Shown here: positions 9,941-20,165 of the stretch, piece by piece
Position numbering within the stretch: position 1 is the stretch's first letter
How the letters are laid out: each line of letters opens with the position of its first letter
Source of the DNA: Falciphora oryzae
Taxonomy: Eukaryota > Ascomycota > Sordariomycetes > Magnaporthales > Magnaporthaceae
Assembly (NCBI GenBank): GCA_000733355.1
Contig: JNVV01000068.1
Location: forward strand, 155,607 to 219,606
Direction: 5' to 3'
Length of the DNA: 64,000 bases
Translations under genes and position numbers: made by a program
Notes under the pieces: generated by a model
What the model saw: only the letters and a program-made list of their open reading frames with translations
Database searches by the model: none
What the model was told of the DNA's origin: nothing

Positions 9941-11863
9941 CTACTCCGCCCAGCCACTCGCCCAGCGGCCAAGCTCGTCCGCGCCGCAGAGGACCTCCAT
10001 GTCCTCCTCGCGCAGCGCGAGGAGCACGTCCCAGGGCTCCTGGTCGCCCTTGGTGCCGCCGCGGCGCTGCATGACGTTCATGGAGCCGTCGGCGGCGGAC
10101 CACGTCTTGCGCACAAACTCGGCCCTGCCGTCGCCGGCCGCGCCGGGGATGCCAAAGTCGACGTCGGCGCCCATGTGCGCCCACACACTGCAGCCCAGGC
10201 CGGCCCGGCCCGGCTGGAGGGCCCGGTCGTGCGCCGCGCCGAGCACCGCGTGGGCCTCGTCGCCGTCCGCGCTGGAGAGCAGCTGCACGGCCCGGACGAT
10301 GCGCTCTTGCATGTGGCCAGGGTCGCCGGCGGCCGTGGCGGTGAAGGCGGGCCGGCCCGTCCGGAGGGCCCAGCTGCGCGCCGCGGCGAGCGCCGCGTTG
10401 ACCTCGTTGCTGCCTGAGCGGGAGAGCAGCAGCAGCTTGGCCAGGGCGATGCGCTTCGAGATGTAGTCGGCGTCGGCGGGGGCCAAGGTGGGGATGGCGG
10501 CTGCTGCGCGGAGTCCCGACTGGAGAGGAGGGGCCCGGCTGTGCGCCGCCGCCGACCCGACGAGCACTGCGTGGCCCTCGTCGTCGCCACCACTGTCAGA
10601 GGCTAGTAGACGCCGAGCTAGGGCGATGCGCTTGGGCATGTAGTCGGCGTCGGCGGCGGCGGCGGCGATGGCGGCGCGGATCCGGCGCGCCTGGGCCAGG
10701 ACCGCGGGGACGGCATCCTTGGGGACCGCTGCTGCTGCTGCGTCGCCGTCGTTGTCCTCGTCGTCGCCGAGCGCGATCAGGCGCCGCACGCTCGCGCCGC
10801 TGTCTGAAACCATGACCGGCGCCCACATGTTGCCCCACGAGCCCCTGCTGCGGCGCGGCGCCACGCGGTCGCGGAAGTCGCCCGCCGTCGAGAAGGCCGC
10901 CGTCTCGTCCGGGTCGATCCTGCGCGCGCCGCCCCGCAGCAGGCCGGCCTTGTATCGGGCGCGGCACACGTGCACCTGCACGAGGGCGCACAGGATGTCG
11001 ACCATGCTGAGGAAGCCGCCGTGGGGCTGCTGCTCGAGGGCCAGGTCGTGCAGGGCTTTCAGCTTGGCGTGCTCGAAGCGGAAGATGCGGCAGACGGCCT
11101 TGTCCGGCCTGCGGTTGGCCTCGGTGCTCGGCTCGCCGCCAAAGTCGTACTCGGGGAACCCGTCGAGGCGGACGGCGTGCTGCTCCGTCTCGTCCAGGCT
11201 CGGGATCTTGCTCAGCTCGGCCTCGTAGTTGTCGCTCTCCTCGAGAGCCTCGTCGCCGCTGCCGCCGGCAAAGTAGTTCAGGAAGGTGCGTATGAAGCCG
11301 CCATCGAGGATGCCGTGGTGGAAGGCGAAGCAGACGAAGAGCCCGCCGCCGCCCGCCAGCTCGGTCGCCTTGAGCGTAACGGGCGGGTACGAGGCGCCCG
11401 GCCGCGGGTGCTGCGGCGACAGCGAGAAGACGTCCTTGTCCATGGCCGACGGGGGCATGCCCCGCGCGGCTAGGGCGTCGTAGGAGACGACCTCGCCCTT
11501 GATCAGCGCCTTCTCGAGAGTGTTGTAGAGGAATATATCCGGGCGGAGTCGCGGGTCCATGGCGGATTCGTCGTCCGGGTCGAAGATGAGCTCGAGGCTG
11601 CCGCGCGGGTTGGTCTTGGCCTTGATGATGTTGTCCCTGTCTGCTGCCGTATTGGCTGGGCGGAGCTGGCCAGCGAGGAAGGGCCAGCGGCGGAGGGCGT
11701 GGCGGAAGCGCGTCTCGAGGTGCTTGCGGGCGTTGGTGGGGTTGTAGGTGGCCCGCAGCTTGAAGGTGAAGACGAGCCGGACGTAGATGCGCGGCGCAAC
11801 CTGGTCGAGAAAGGTGAGAGGTAGCATCCTCGCGCCATTGACGGCGGACGCCGTGCCGTCCAT
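9941..11863 (-). CDS. BAHD-type acyltransferase with an internally triplicated segment
   Basis: A single exon of 640 residues, well above the 450-500 typical of fungal BAHD acyltransferases (trichothecene 3-O-acetyltransferase-like). These enzymes move an acyl group from acyl-CoA to an alcohol or amine. The catalytic HHGILDG is at 182-188. The structural motif DFGWG appears as DFGIP at 569-573. The extra length comes from three consecutive related segments: 405-463, 464-513 and 514-563. They begin DADYMPKRI, DADYISKRI and DPGHMQERI, each followed by a helix-like stretch, LLxS and a variable Gly/Ala-rich part. The family normally has one such segment. The start is the first ATG; a Met 12 codons later is also possible. 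It is convergent with the sphingolipid methyltransferase. The substrate is unknown. Confidence 0.82.
   Translation of the reverse strand: MDGTASAVNGARMLPLTFLDQVAPRIYVRLVFTFKLRATYNPTNARKHLETRFRHALRRWPFLAGQLRPANTAADRDNIIKAKTNPRGSLELIFDPDDESAMDPRLRPDIFLYNTLEKALIKGEVVSYDALAARGMPPSAMDKDVFSLSPQHPRPGASYPPVTLKATELAGGGGLFVCFAFHHGILDGGFIRTFLNYFAGGSGDEALEESDNYEAELSKIPSLDETEQHAVRLDGFPEYDFGGEPSTEANRRPDKAVCRIFRFEHAKLKALHDLALEQQPHGGFLSMVDILCALVQVHVCRARYKAGLLRGGARRIDPDETAAFSTAGDFRDRVAPRRSRGSWGNMWAPVMVSDSGASVRRLIALGDDEDNDGDAAAAAVPKDAVPAVLAQARRIRAAIAAAAADADYMPKRIALARRLLASDSGGDDEGHAVLVGSAAAHSRAPPLQSGLRAAAAIPTLAPADADYISKRIALAKLLLLSRSGSNEVNAALAAARSWALRTGRPAFTATAAGDPGHMQERIVRAVQLLSSADGDEAHAVLGAAHDRALQPGRAGLGCSVWAHMGADVDFGIPGAAGDGRAEFVRKTWSAADGSMNVMQRRGGTKGDQEPWDVLLALREEDMEVLCGADELGRWASGWAE
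10175..10651 (-). repeat. Three diverged tandem units of 59, 50 and 50 codons inside the acyltransferase gene
   Basis: Units at 10475-10651, 10325-10474 and 10175-10324 are seen best in translation: each starts with D-x-[DG]-[YH]-[MI]-x-[KE]-R-I. At the DNA level the first two still share blocks such as gcgatgcgctt and gtagtcggcgtc. Confidence 0.75.
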
Positions 11864-13739
11864 GATGGAGGACGGAGGGTGTGTTGTGAAGGGTATAGAT
11901 AGTTATGGGTCTGAGGCGGGGATCCTCTCAAGTCTGGGCCAGCCCGAGGGCCGCCTGCGGGGTCGCAAGGAGGAGGAAGGCAAGTGCAGTTGCTTTCGAG
12001 TGTTCACCTGGGGTTTTTGGCTTGTGCTTGTCAGGAACGAAATTCTCTGCCGTTCCTGAGAGCCTGGTTCTAGCAACCGGAGGTGCGGCTCCGGTGTGCA
12101 GGCTGAGGCTCCTGTGAAAACTTGCTGCTAGATATGGTCAAAGTGCTAGGGATTAGCACTCCACGTATCTTAGACCGCCACTGGGCGTATATATCTCTCA
12201 TCACAGCATACACTTGGCCCTCACCTTCCCTTGTATCAACGGTGACCCACATTGATACAAACATGTTGACTTCAATGTCTTCTTAAAGACCATGCTTTTG
12301 TTCTCGGGCACCTTACTACCGCTCCGCATTGAAAGAGGCTTGAAAGAGTAGGTAAGAGAATCGAGGTTCCTGACCACAGTCTTTGTTTTGATGGCTTTGT
12401 GACTGGTAATAAATGCCCTGACAATCGAGCCCCTGGCCAATAACGGAAGAGGCAAAATTCATTTGGACCCCTGTCCGTAATAATGTAGTAAAACTATGCG
12501 TCCCGGCAGCCTCCTTTCGCCTCGACGTCCCTCGCAACCCGACCTTGGGGGTTTCACCATCATTTCAACTCTCCCGGCGTGGGCCCAAACGCCTAAGGTG
12601 AAAGGTGAAGAAGCAACAAGGTGGAGCTTGCGTGCAGAGTTCGCTGTTCAAAGTTCTAGTCTAAACCGTTCTAGGACATGCCGGCTTCCGGCCCAACCGA
12701 GTTCGTTTGCGATGCTGCCCGATGACGAACAACGTCAGGTGAGGATGTCAGATGCTTGGGCATAACGTAAAATATTTCAAGGGGAGAAAAGAATTGTGCT
12801 TGTGCTGACTGCAGACACTGACGGTTAGTGTGAAGCTAATTAGAGAATGTTATTTTTGCAGCGGAAACCCCGGGATTTCGGTCCTCCAGTTCACACAGAC
12901 TTCTGGATGTCTCGAGGCCTACTAACTCGGTGATGGGAAAGGATACACCACGAACTTGCCCGAAGCCATGTGGGCCAAGCCTTAGCAGTGGTCGTGGTCG
13001 CTGTCCATGAGAAGCCACAGTCGGCCTTGTGGCCCTTCCTTTTCCATCCGTGAGCTTGGCACACCTGACCATTGAAGGGCTACAATTTCCTTATCTTACT
13101 TTAAAGCTAACAAAAAGATATATATTAACGTTAAATTTCAAAGCATTTACTCGATTGCCTAAACTTTTGGTATTCGGTGCACCTCCTCAGCGAGGATTCG
13201 TTATTTCCAGGCCGCAGCCTTGACATTTCTTCTTTCCCTTACGGCTTGGCAGGACCGTATGCTCTTGAACTCGGACACTCAGCGCCATTTCGTTAGCCAA
13301 CTTCGAGTTCCGGCGTCGTCTGAGGTGAAAGAGGGATGAGGTCTCGTTGAATACCACGGAAGATCTAAAGATATTTGCGGTGGGCGAGTGTTTTTGTAAC
13401 ATGCCAGATAACAAAAAAGTCTTTGTTTCCCCCTTGCTCTTTCTGGTGGTCGTTGGTTATTGCATGGGCACAGTGTTTGTTGTCTCGGTGAGTCTTTAAT
13501 GGTACAATGCCGTTAGCAGAATGAATAATATTGAATTGAAGGGTTTTTACACTAGGGCCCACTTTATCGGCCGATATGAACACGACGTCGAGCATCATGA
13601 TGGCGTCAGCTTCAGCATTCATTTCTCGACATATGAACTGGCACGGCTTTCACACATGCATGCTTGCTCCTTTCACCACCATATGTCCATTTTTTCTGGA
13701 AAGAACAGGTCAAGTACTTTTCGAATCCATTGAAACCAA
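11864..13739. other. Intergenic; divergent upstream regions of acyltransferase and oxygenase
   Basis: This 1.9-kb stretch separates two divergently transcribed genes and may hold both promoters. AT content rises in several places (for example 13080-13160). No open frame with coding character was recognised. Confidence 0.6.
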
Positions 13740-14936
13740 ATGCTAGCCCACGGCTTTAGCGCAATTCCGCGGCTCGACCTCTCGCTGGCCGAAGACGCGG
13801 TGCAGAGGCCGGAGCTGCTCCAACAGCTCCGCCAGGCGCTCACAGACGTCGGGTTTCTCTACGTGAAGAACCACGGGGTTCCGGAAGAGGTTATCGCTGA
13901 CATGACAAACGTGGCTCTCCCAGCTATCCCTTGTCTATCCGCTGAGACCAAAGCTGAGATCTCACTCGAGCGTTCCCCGCACTTCCTCGGCTACAGCACT
14001 GTCGGGTCCGAAACAACGGCCGGGCTGAGCGACCACCGCGAGCAGATCGAGTTCGCAACAGAGCTGCCGGCCAGATGGAGCCCGGGGAGGCCGCTTTATG
14101 AGCGGCTGATTGGGCCGAACCAGGTGGGCATGGTGTGGCCATAGGGCTATGTGCCTGTTGCATTATAACAACAAGCTGGATTACCTTGGCGGGTCTAACA
14201 CTTGAGCTCGTATTAGTGGCCGTCGTCAAACCCTGAGCTCAGGCCAGTGGTCGAGGCGTATATTCATCACCTCACTCTTCTCGGCGACAGGTTCTTGCGG
14301 CTCGTCGCCGAGGCACTTTCTCTGCCGCCTGCCACATTCCTCCCTTTCCTCTCTGACCAGCACCGTCTCAAGCTGGTCCGCTACCCGGGAACAGACGCGA
14401 ATGGCCCGGGAGAAACGGATCCCATCCAGGGGGTCGGTCCGCACAAGGACTCCTCGGGCTGGTGGACCTTCCTCCTCCAGGCCTCGCCGCCGGGCGTGGG
14501 CGGGCTGCAGGCGCTCAACCGACGGGGGGAGTGGATTGACGTGCCCAGCGTCCCCGGGACGTTTGTCGTCAACATCGGCCAGGCCTTCGAGGTGGTGACG
14601 CACGGCGTCTGCCCGGCCACGACGCACCGCGTGGTCCGGCGGCCCGGTCAGGAGCGGCGCGAGGACAGGTACAGCGTGCCTTTCTTCCAAGGTGTGCGGC
14701 TGGACCTCACCAAAGAGGAGGCATTGGGTGGGCTGCGCGAGCACTTCTGCGGCGGTGGTGGCATGTTGGCTGGTGGGGTCCACGAGTCCAGCGCTGGAAA
14801 GGAGATCGATTCGGCCTTCCTGCGTGGAAATTATGACACCTGGGGTGAGAGCCAGCTGCGGACAAAGGTTCGGAGCCACAGGGAGGTCGGCCGGAGGTTT
14901 TACCCCGAGGTGTACGAGGCTTATCTCAAAGATTAG
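13740..14936 (+). CDS. 2-Oxoglutarate/Fe(II)-dependent oxygenase, isopenicillin-N-synthase-like, 2 exons
   Basis: Exons 13740-14123 and 14217-14936 join in phase to 367 residues. The N-terminal DIOX_N-type part contains GFLYVKNHGVPEEV. The double-stranded beta-helix follows in exon 2. The iron ligands are visible: H204 and D206 in HKD, and H265 in THR. The 2-oxoglutarate-binding R-x-S is at 279-281 (RYS). All key residues are present, so the enzyme should be active. Family members hydroxylate, desaturate or cyclise small molecules, often in fungal secondary metabolism; the substrate cannot be read from sequence. The intron of 93 nt starts GTGGGC and ends TTAG. Confidence 0.9.
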
Positions 14937-15505
14937 GCCGTATTATCCGCGGCAAATAGGCATTGCAGCCTAGATAGTTTCCATGGCGACGCATGAGGTG
15001 ACGAGATCCAGATCCCGATTCGGCCCATGTAGGAGTGTGTAAGGATGATGGCGAGCTGCACGACCGGGTGCTTGGGAAGAGGCCTCGTTGGGAAATCGGC
15101 GCTGATGGATGATCCATGTCCTGACGTCGCACGCTACCGGGTGCATCCCCGACCCGATGGCGACGATTATCAAGGATCGGATCTGCCTCTCAAACTGATA
15201 ATCAGGGCGAATTGTGTGATTGCGATTGCGCATTTCTTCTTCGATCCGAGGTTCTATTGATGACGCGAACATCGAGGCCGTCGCCGTCTGCAAAATGTTT
15301 CCAGCGGACTCCGACCGTGATACGTTTTCTACCAAACCCTACCGGACCTCTACCAAAAAGGTGCCGACGACCTCCAAGTCACCATAACGGCGTCAGCGTA
15401 TCTCCCTAATCCCATCCGCATTTCGGGGGCTCAGCAGGATCCGCCGATGACGGCTACATCTAGCTGAATAGAGGGAAAGTGGATGAGAAATCAAGCATGT
15501 CTGAC

Positions 15506-15513
15506 TATATAAA
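15506..15513 (+). promoter_or_regulatory. TATA-like element
   Basis: TATATAAA within CTATATAAAGCT, the same 12-mer that lies upstream of the tRNA at about 5972. Here it lies 133 bp before the ATG of the small open frame. Confidence 0.3.
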
Positions 15514-15529
15514 GCTGTTCGAATGGCTC

Positions 15530-15551
15530 TTTTTTTTTTTTTTTTTTTTTT
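15530..15551 (+). repeat. Poly-T tract, 22 nt
   Basis: An uninterrupted run of T between a TATA-like element and a small open frame. Confidence 0.95.
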
Positions 15552-15645
15552 AGAAGGGTATCTACGGCTTCGTCATCACAACAGTGCCTTCTTCGACTGC
15601 TACATTCCGATTTGCCATCAAGAAAACTTCTTACGCAGGGAAGAG

Positions 15646-15834
15646 ATGCGTCGACATGAAGTGTCGTCACAGGTCCACCCCACCGGCAAGGAGCCCGGCC
15701 AGTCGACCAACAAAACGCAAGCGCTGGACGATGGCAACGACTCCGTCGTCCCCAAGAAGCTTCAGGAGAAGCTCCCCGAGAGCGTCGAGCGCGCCGTACC
15801 CAACGCCATTCACAACACTGGCGACAAGAAGTAA
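15646..15834 (+). CDS. Small hydrophilic protein of unknown function
   Basis: From the ATG at 15646 the frame gives 62 residues: charged, with no membrane segment, ending in a segment rich in Val, Pro, Glu and Lys (VPKKLQEKLPESVERAVPNA). That segment has the look of small conserved ascomycete proteins, but I cannot name a family. The frame is open further upstream to 15523, but that part is the translated poly-T tract and unlikely to be coding. An upstream exon, for example with a mitochondrial presequence, cannot be excluded. Confidence 0.4.
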   Translation: MRRHEVSSQVHPTGKEPGQSTNKTQALDDGNDSVVPKKLQEKLPESVERAVPNAIHNTGDKK

Positions 15835-16061
15835 TGGAGCTTGGCGTTGGCGTCTCAGACTTGGCTTGGAACTCAGTGGTTGCATATGTGTTCGAGAAAT
15901 GCTAGCTTGTACAAGTAGAAGTTTGTCCCAAGGCTGTGGACTTCAATAGACTGGTTTAAATCTACATATCAAGCCCCTAAATCTATTTGTATTCCCATAT
16001 CAATGCCTAACACATGCCTTGCATCCTTGCTGGTCCACAAAATCTCCATGGTCGATGCCAG

Positions 16062-16923
16062 CTAGGAACACGTGCCTGTGACGGTTTCTGTGGCCAGGGC
16101 AGCCCACTCCTTGTACTTGGGACTGACGGCCTCGGCATATTCGGCAATGTACTGTGCGAAGCCGTCGTCGTGGAACGAAAAGCCAATCCTTTCGGGGCAC
16201 TCTGCGGGCTGCGGCGCCACTTTGGACTGCGCGTAGCCCAGGATGGCGTACTGGTCCGGGTTGCTGGTGCTTAGAAAGCCCGGCTCGTACCCTTCCTCGC
16301 TCCACCAGAGGCAGTCCTGGCACCGGAAAACGACCTCGTAGTTCGTATCGTTGACGGCGGACCGGATCTGGGTGACGGTCGAGTTCCCGGAGTAGGGCGC
16401 CGGCATGTAGTAGCCGCTCGCGTACCGGAACGAGGTCAGGACTTTGCCGTCGTGCGGCCAGGCCATCAGCAGCAGGTCGTCCACCATGTGACCCGCGTGG
16501 GCGACGCCACACCAGCCCGATTCGTCAGGGGAGGTCTTGGAGCATTGCTGTGATGGTTGTAGTGGTGTTTGATTAGTAAAAGTCGGAACTTGAGCGGTTG
16601 GGATGCTGGGTTGTGGTATTACCAGGAACCCAATGTATTCCTTGGAGTCTGTCTCCAAGGCGTCCTCCGGAAGCGCAATACCAAAGGTGTACGCCCCAAC
16701 GCCGCCCTCGCCGGTCCAGGGCGACCAGGTCACAAAGTCGATTCCGGTCTCCGGGTCCGTGTATGTCCCCGGGACCATCTCTATGTACTGGGCCAAGGCA
16801 TGGCCGAAGACTGTGTCGAGCGGCCGTCAGGATCGATTGGCAATGGGTTAGATAGAAAGAGCAATTAGCTGAGCGGGACTCACGCAAGAAGACAGCTGCT
16901 CGAAGAAGATTGTTAGAGTTCAT
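16062..16923 (-). CDS. Secreted stand-alone cytochrome b domain (AA8, cellobiose-dehydrogenase cytochrome-like), 3 exons
   Basis: Exons in reading order are 16884-16923, 16623-16810 and 16062-16547. All joins keep frame and give 237 residues. The second intron is recognised by a GTAATA donor, a TACTAAT branch point and a CACAG acceptor. A signal peptide (about residues 1-21, ending ALA) precedes a domain matching the heme-binding N-terminal domain of cellobiose dehydrogenase. The probable heme ligands are M97 (in AGHM) and H202 (in FHDDGF). The flavin dehydrogenase and cellulose-binding parts are absent; the protein stops right after TGTCS. Family members of this kind can pass electrons to extracellular copper oxygenases. 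No AA9 gene is in the window. Confidence 0.85.
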
Positions 16924-18295
16924 GTTTCTTGCCAGTCAAAAATCCGACGTTTAAACAAAAAATTTCCTGAGTCGTCGTCCTCGGCAAGTACCGTGAACTC
17001 AATCGGTTTTCTCCACCGTGAACTCGATCGGCGCGAACTCAATCGGTTTTCCCTAGGGCGCCTAACCTTCTTTTTGGCTTTCCATGCTGTTTCCGAGCGC
17101 GGTCACCATGCCGCGTCTAAATATTCCGAAATGCCCCTGTGCTGGATGGCGCCTCAATTGACGTCGCGCATATCTGCTGAGTCGGGTGCAAGATGGCGAC
17201 GGACACTATGGCTAAATTGCGACGCCTTCTTACTATCTGTCTCCCATATTGGCCCAGCCCTCGACAATTTGCCTGATCCGGGCGCGCACCCGTGGACGAA
17301 TGCCCGTTGGCCTGTTTCAATTTGCGATTGCCTGTTTCGCTCCGCGTTGGTGCCCCATCCGGACAAAAAACGTCGTCATGGGTCGCACAACAAAAGCTTT
17401 CAGAGGGACAGGCGGCTCCGCCAGCTTCTCGGGAGTCGGTCGATCGCCATCACGGCAGTGCGTGTAGGGCCGGGGAGCACAGGCCACGGAACGGCGAGCT
17501 CCGGGCTGCGCGGCCGCCGTGCTCGTCGACAGATTGAATGACAAACGTCCCGGGCCCCGGCATGGGGTTCCGGGTGATGGCTGTGGCTCGCACGCACGCC
17601 CTGTGGCAACCGAGGAATCCGAGGAAGAACATCAAACAGTTGGTCGGGAGGCTAGCCGACAGATGAGCCCCCCGCGGGGCCATCCTTTCCCCTATACCGC
17701 CATCCGTGTCCCCTTTTTCGTTTCCCCTTCGCCTGCCCGACTGGGAAGTTTGGCCCAGCATGTCCCCGGATCTTGGGCTCAATCGGGCCAGGGCATGACG
17801 GGCGTCGGAGATGGGATGGGGCAGTCGGGGTGGCCGCTGGTGGAGCTCTCTTTGTTCTCTGCCAATGGCGCTGCGTTGGATGGTCATCGCCTGCGCCGAG
17901 GCTCGTCCCGCCCAGGGGCCCGAGCGACATTGGCACCAGGCGACACAGCCGCTGCCCTTACGGAAACGCAGGGTCCAGTCAGGAACCAGGAACTGACCAC
18001 TCGAGCGAGGATGGGACGTCAAGGGCAGGTGCGAGATGGGGTTATTGGTGCATTTGGCGCGCGTCTCCTGAGCATATAATGTTGAGCCGCCCGGCGCTCG
18101 GGTTCCTACAAGTCTTCAGAAGGCATCCGGCTTCATCGGTTCTCATTCAGGTCTTTCTTTCACAGCCTTGCCTTCTTTTTCTTTCCTTGCTACTCGCCTC
18201 ACCTCAGTCACTCTCTCGAGACACTCGACGATTCCATCCAGCCCTTCCGAACAAGAGACCCTTCTTTCACTCTTCCATCCAACACTCTCATCAAG
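16924..18295. other. Divergent upstream regions of the AA8 and peroxygenase genes
   Basis: The 1.4-kb spacer has a three-copy motif at 16995-17050 near the AA8 gene, a TATA-like CATATAAT at 18073-18080, and a pyrimidine-rich leader before the peroxygenase ATG. No gene is supported. Confidence 0.6.
16995..17050. repeat. Three direct copies of GAACTCRATCGG
   Basis: GAACTCAATCGGTTTT occurs at 16995-17010 and 17035-17050, with GAACTCGATCGG at 17020-17031 between them. The array lies 72-127 bp upstream of the AA8 start codon and could be a cluster of regulator sites. Confidence 0.8.
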
Positions 18296-19015
18296 ATGCT
18301 TCCCACCCCCACCTTCTTCGTCGCCCTCCTTTCAGTCGTCTCGGCCTTCCCCACCGAGGGCGAGCACGCCTGGAAGCCCGCTGGCCCCAACGACCTGCGC
18401 GGCCCCTGCCCCATGGTCAACTCCCTGGCCAACCACGGCTTCCTGCCGCGCGACGGCCGCAACATCTCGCTCGACCAGTTCGTGACCGCCTTCCGCGACT
18501 CCGTCTTCCTCGAGGACTCGGCTACCAAGCTCGTCGCCGCCAAGGCCATGGCCGCCTCGACCACGGGCAACCCGGCCACCATCCACCTGACGGACCTCAA
18601 CAAGCACGGCGTCATCGAGCACGACGGCTCGCTGTCACGCGCCGACGCCGCCCAGGGCGACAACCACTCGTTCAACAAGGCCATCTTCGACTCCGTCGCC
18701 GCCCACTTCACTGACGACAAGATCACCATCGCCCAGGCCGCCAAGGCTCGCAAGGACCGCCTCGCCGCCGCCAAGGCCGCCAACCCGGCCTTCAACATGG
18801 GCGCCGCCGACGTTCAGGCCTCCATGCTCGAGACCGCCCTGTACCTCCGCGTCTTTGGCGACGGCACCAACGGCAACGCCGACAAGAAGATGGTCACGAC
18901 CTTCTTCGAGAAGGAGCAGCTGCCCTACGAGCTTGGCTACAAGAGGCCCGACTCCGCCATCACCGTCGCCTCGCTCCAGGCGGTGGCTGGCAAGGTTGCC
19001 GCAGCTTCTGTCTAA
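18296..19015 (+). CDS. Secreted heme-thiolate peroxygenase (chloroperoxidase/UPO family, short type)
   Basis: A single exon of 239 residues, within the short class of fungal unspecific peroxygenases. The signal peptide is about 1-17. The proximal heme ligand is C38 in the PCP motif (GPCPMVN). The E-H-D triad (108-110) and the following S112 mark the distal heme pocket. A later Glu in the MLETALYLR stretch may act in peroxide cleavage. Such enzymes use hydrogen peroxide to oxygenate or halogenate aromatic and aliphatic compounds outside the cell. A TATA-like element lies about 220 bp upstream. It is divergent from the AA8 cytochrome. Whether it acts as peroxygenase or haloperoxidase cannot be decided from sequence. 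Confidence 0.9.
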   Translation: MLPTPTFFVALLSVVSAFPTEGEHAWKPAGPNDLRGPCPMVNSLANHGFLPRDGRNISLDQFVTAFRDSVFLEDSATKLVAAKAMAASTTGNPATIHLTDLNKHGVIEHDGSLSRADAAQGDNHSFNKAIFDSVAAHFTDDKITIAQAAKARKDRLAAAKAANPAFNMGAADVQASMLETALYLRVFGDGTNGNADKKMVTTFFEKEQLPYELGYKRPDSAITVASLQAVAGKVAAASV

Positions 19016-19881
19016 GTTCGTATGCGCCGGTGGCTGGATTTGGATTTGGATTGGAAATTTTTCATAGACGGTTTTTCTTGGGGTTTAAAAAGGAATCAAA
19101 TAATAGCATTTGTTCAAAAATATGCTGATGGGTCCATGACGTCGTAACAACGTATCAGGGAGTGCTAGTCGATCGCAAGTATTGGGAGAGGACGTTCTTC
19201 CTACCTCTACATCATCATCATCCACCCCCTTTTTCCACTTTTCTATATCCGGAAGGCAAGTAGACCTCTTTCTACGCTTATCGTAATAGTTGATTCTCTG
19301 AATACATCTCTCCAGGTTTGTCCGGACAGTGAAGCCAGCTCAGGCTCGCCAGGAGAGCATGGTTAAGTTCCTACCACCGAGTAATCGACCATAATGCCTG
19401 TCTGGGCCATCTCGGCCCCAGCGGCCCGTCCCTCGTCTGTATGTTCGTGAAACGGTGTTGTAGCGTTACAGCAGCCGACCGTGGAAGCTCCCGTGATGTG
19501 ACCGCAATAGCGCCGATCGTCATAATCTTAGTCGATAGAGGGTGGATCTATAGATGACCTGTCGATCATGCCATACAAAATACCGCAGTCTTGTGCAAGA
19601 ACAAACATTCTTCTTACACCAGTGCCCTTTTGCCATTGTTACTTTCTGACGTCAGAGGGCATACCCGAGCTGCAATATTGCTCACTTCGGTTCAAGCACG
19701 CTGGGAGTTCGAGACTGAGGGTCACATGTTGGGCATCGAAATCCATCGTTGTATTGTCTCCTAGATAGCCTGGCCAGCTGGCCGAGTACCTCCAAGCTCT
19801 GCGGAAGTCACATGGACGACCTCCTAAACACTGGATGACGAATCACATCGTTCCATCGGTTGCAACACTCGCTCCGAGAAT
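19016..19881. other. Intergenic between convergent genes
   Basis: It is the 3' flank of the peroxygenase and of the knottin-like gene on the opposite strand. No supported feature was seen; I looked for a 5S or tRNA gene and found none. Confidence 0.6.
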
Positions 19882-20165
19882 TTAAGCGCGGCAGGTCGAG
19901 GGGTGCTGGGGCGAGGGAGGGTAGTCTCCCCAGCGGCAGCTCTTGGACTGTAGCCAGTGAATTTGGTCAGCTTTCTGGCATCGCGCTCGATGGGAGTGTA
20001 CAGCGAAAGCGACGGAGAATCAAAACTTACGCAGCACTGCTGGTGGTCGGTGCAGGCGGCGCCGACGCGGCGGCACTGGCGCTCCTCGAGGGCGTTGGGC
20101 ACGGGGCTGCTGGGGGCGGCGACGGCAGCGGCGACGAGGGCCATGAAGAAAACGGCGACCTTCAT
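19882..20165 (-). CDS. Secreted six-cysteine knottin-like peptide, 2 exons
   Basis: Exons 20031-20165 and 19882-19947 join in phase across an 83-nt intron (GTAAGT to CTACAG) to give 66 residues. The signal peptide is residues 1-17 (ending VAA). A short pro-segment ends LEER, a possible dibasic-like processing point, followed by Gln. The mature part has cysteines at 31, 38, 44, 45, 49 and 64, spaced C-x6-C-x5-CC-x3-C-x14-C. This is the order expected of an inhibitor-cystine-knot fold. The intron falls exactly after the CC pair, so unspliced translation loses the last two cysteines. The role is unknown: effector, antimicrobial or signalling peptide are possible. CTATAA lies 142 bp upstream at 20307-20312. 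Confidence 0.78.

Larger units (their letters stand above)
14937..15645. other. Intergenic with a poly-T tract
   Basis: It contains TATATAAA at 15506-15513 and T22 at 15530-15551, upstream of the small open frame at 15646. Nothing else is supported. Confidence 0.55.

Noticed and set aside
15523..15645. N-terminal extension of the small protein at 15646
   Set aside because: It would translate the poly-T tract as poly-Phe; the ATG at 15646 is a more credible start.
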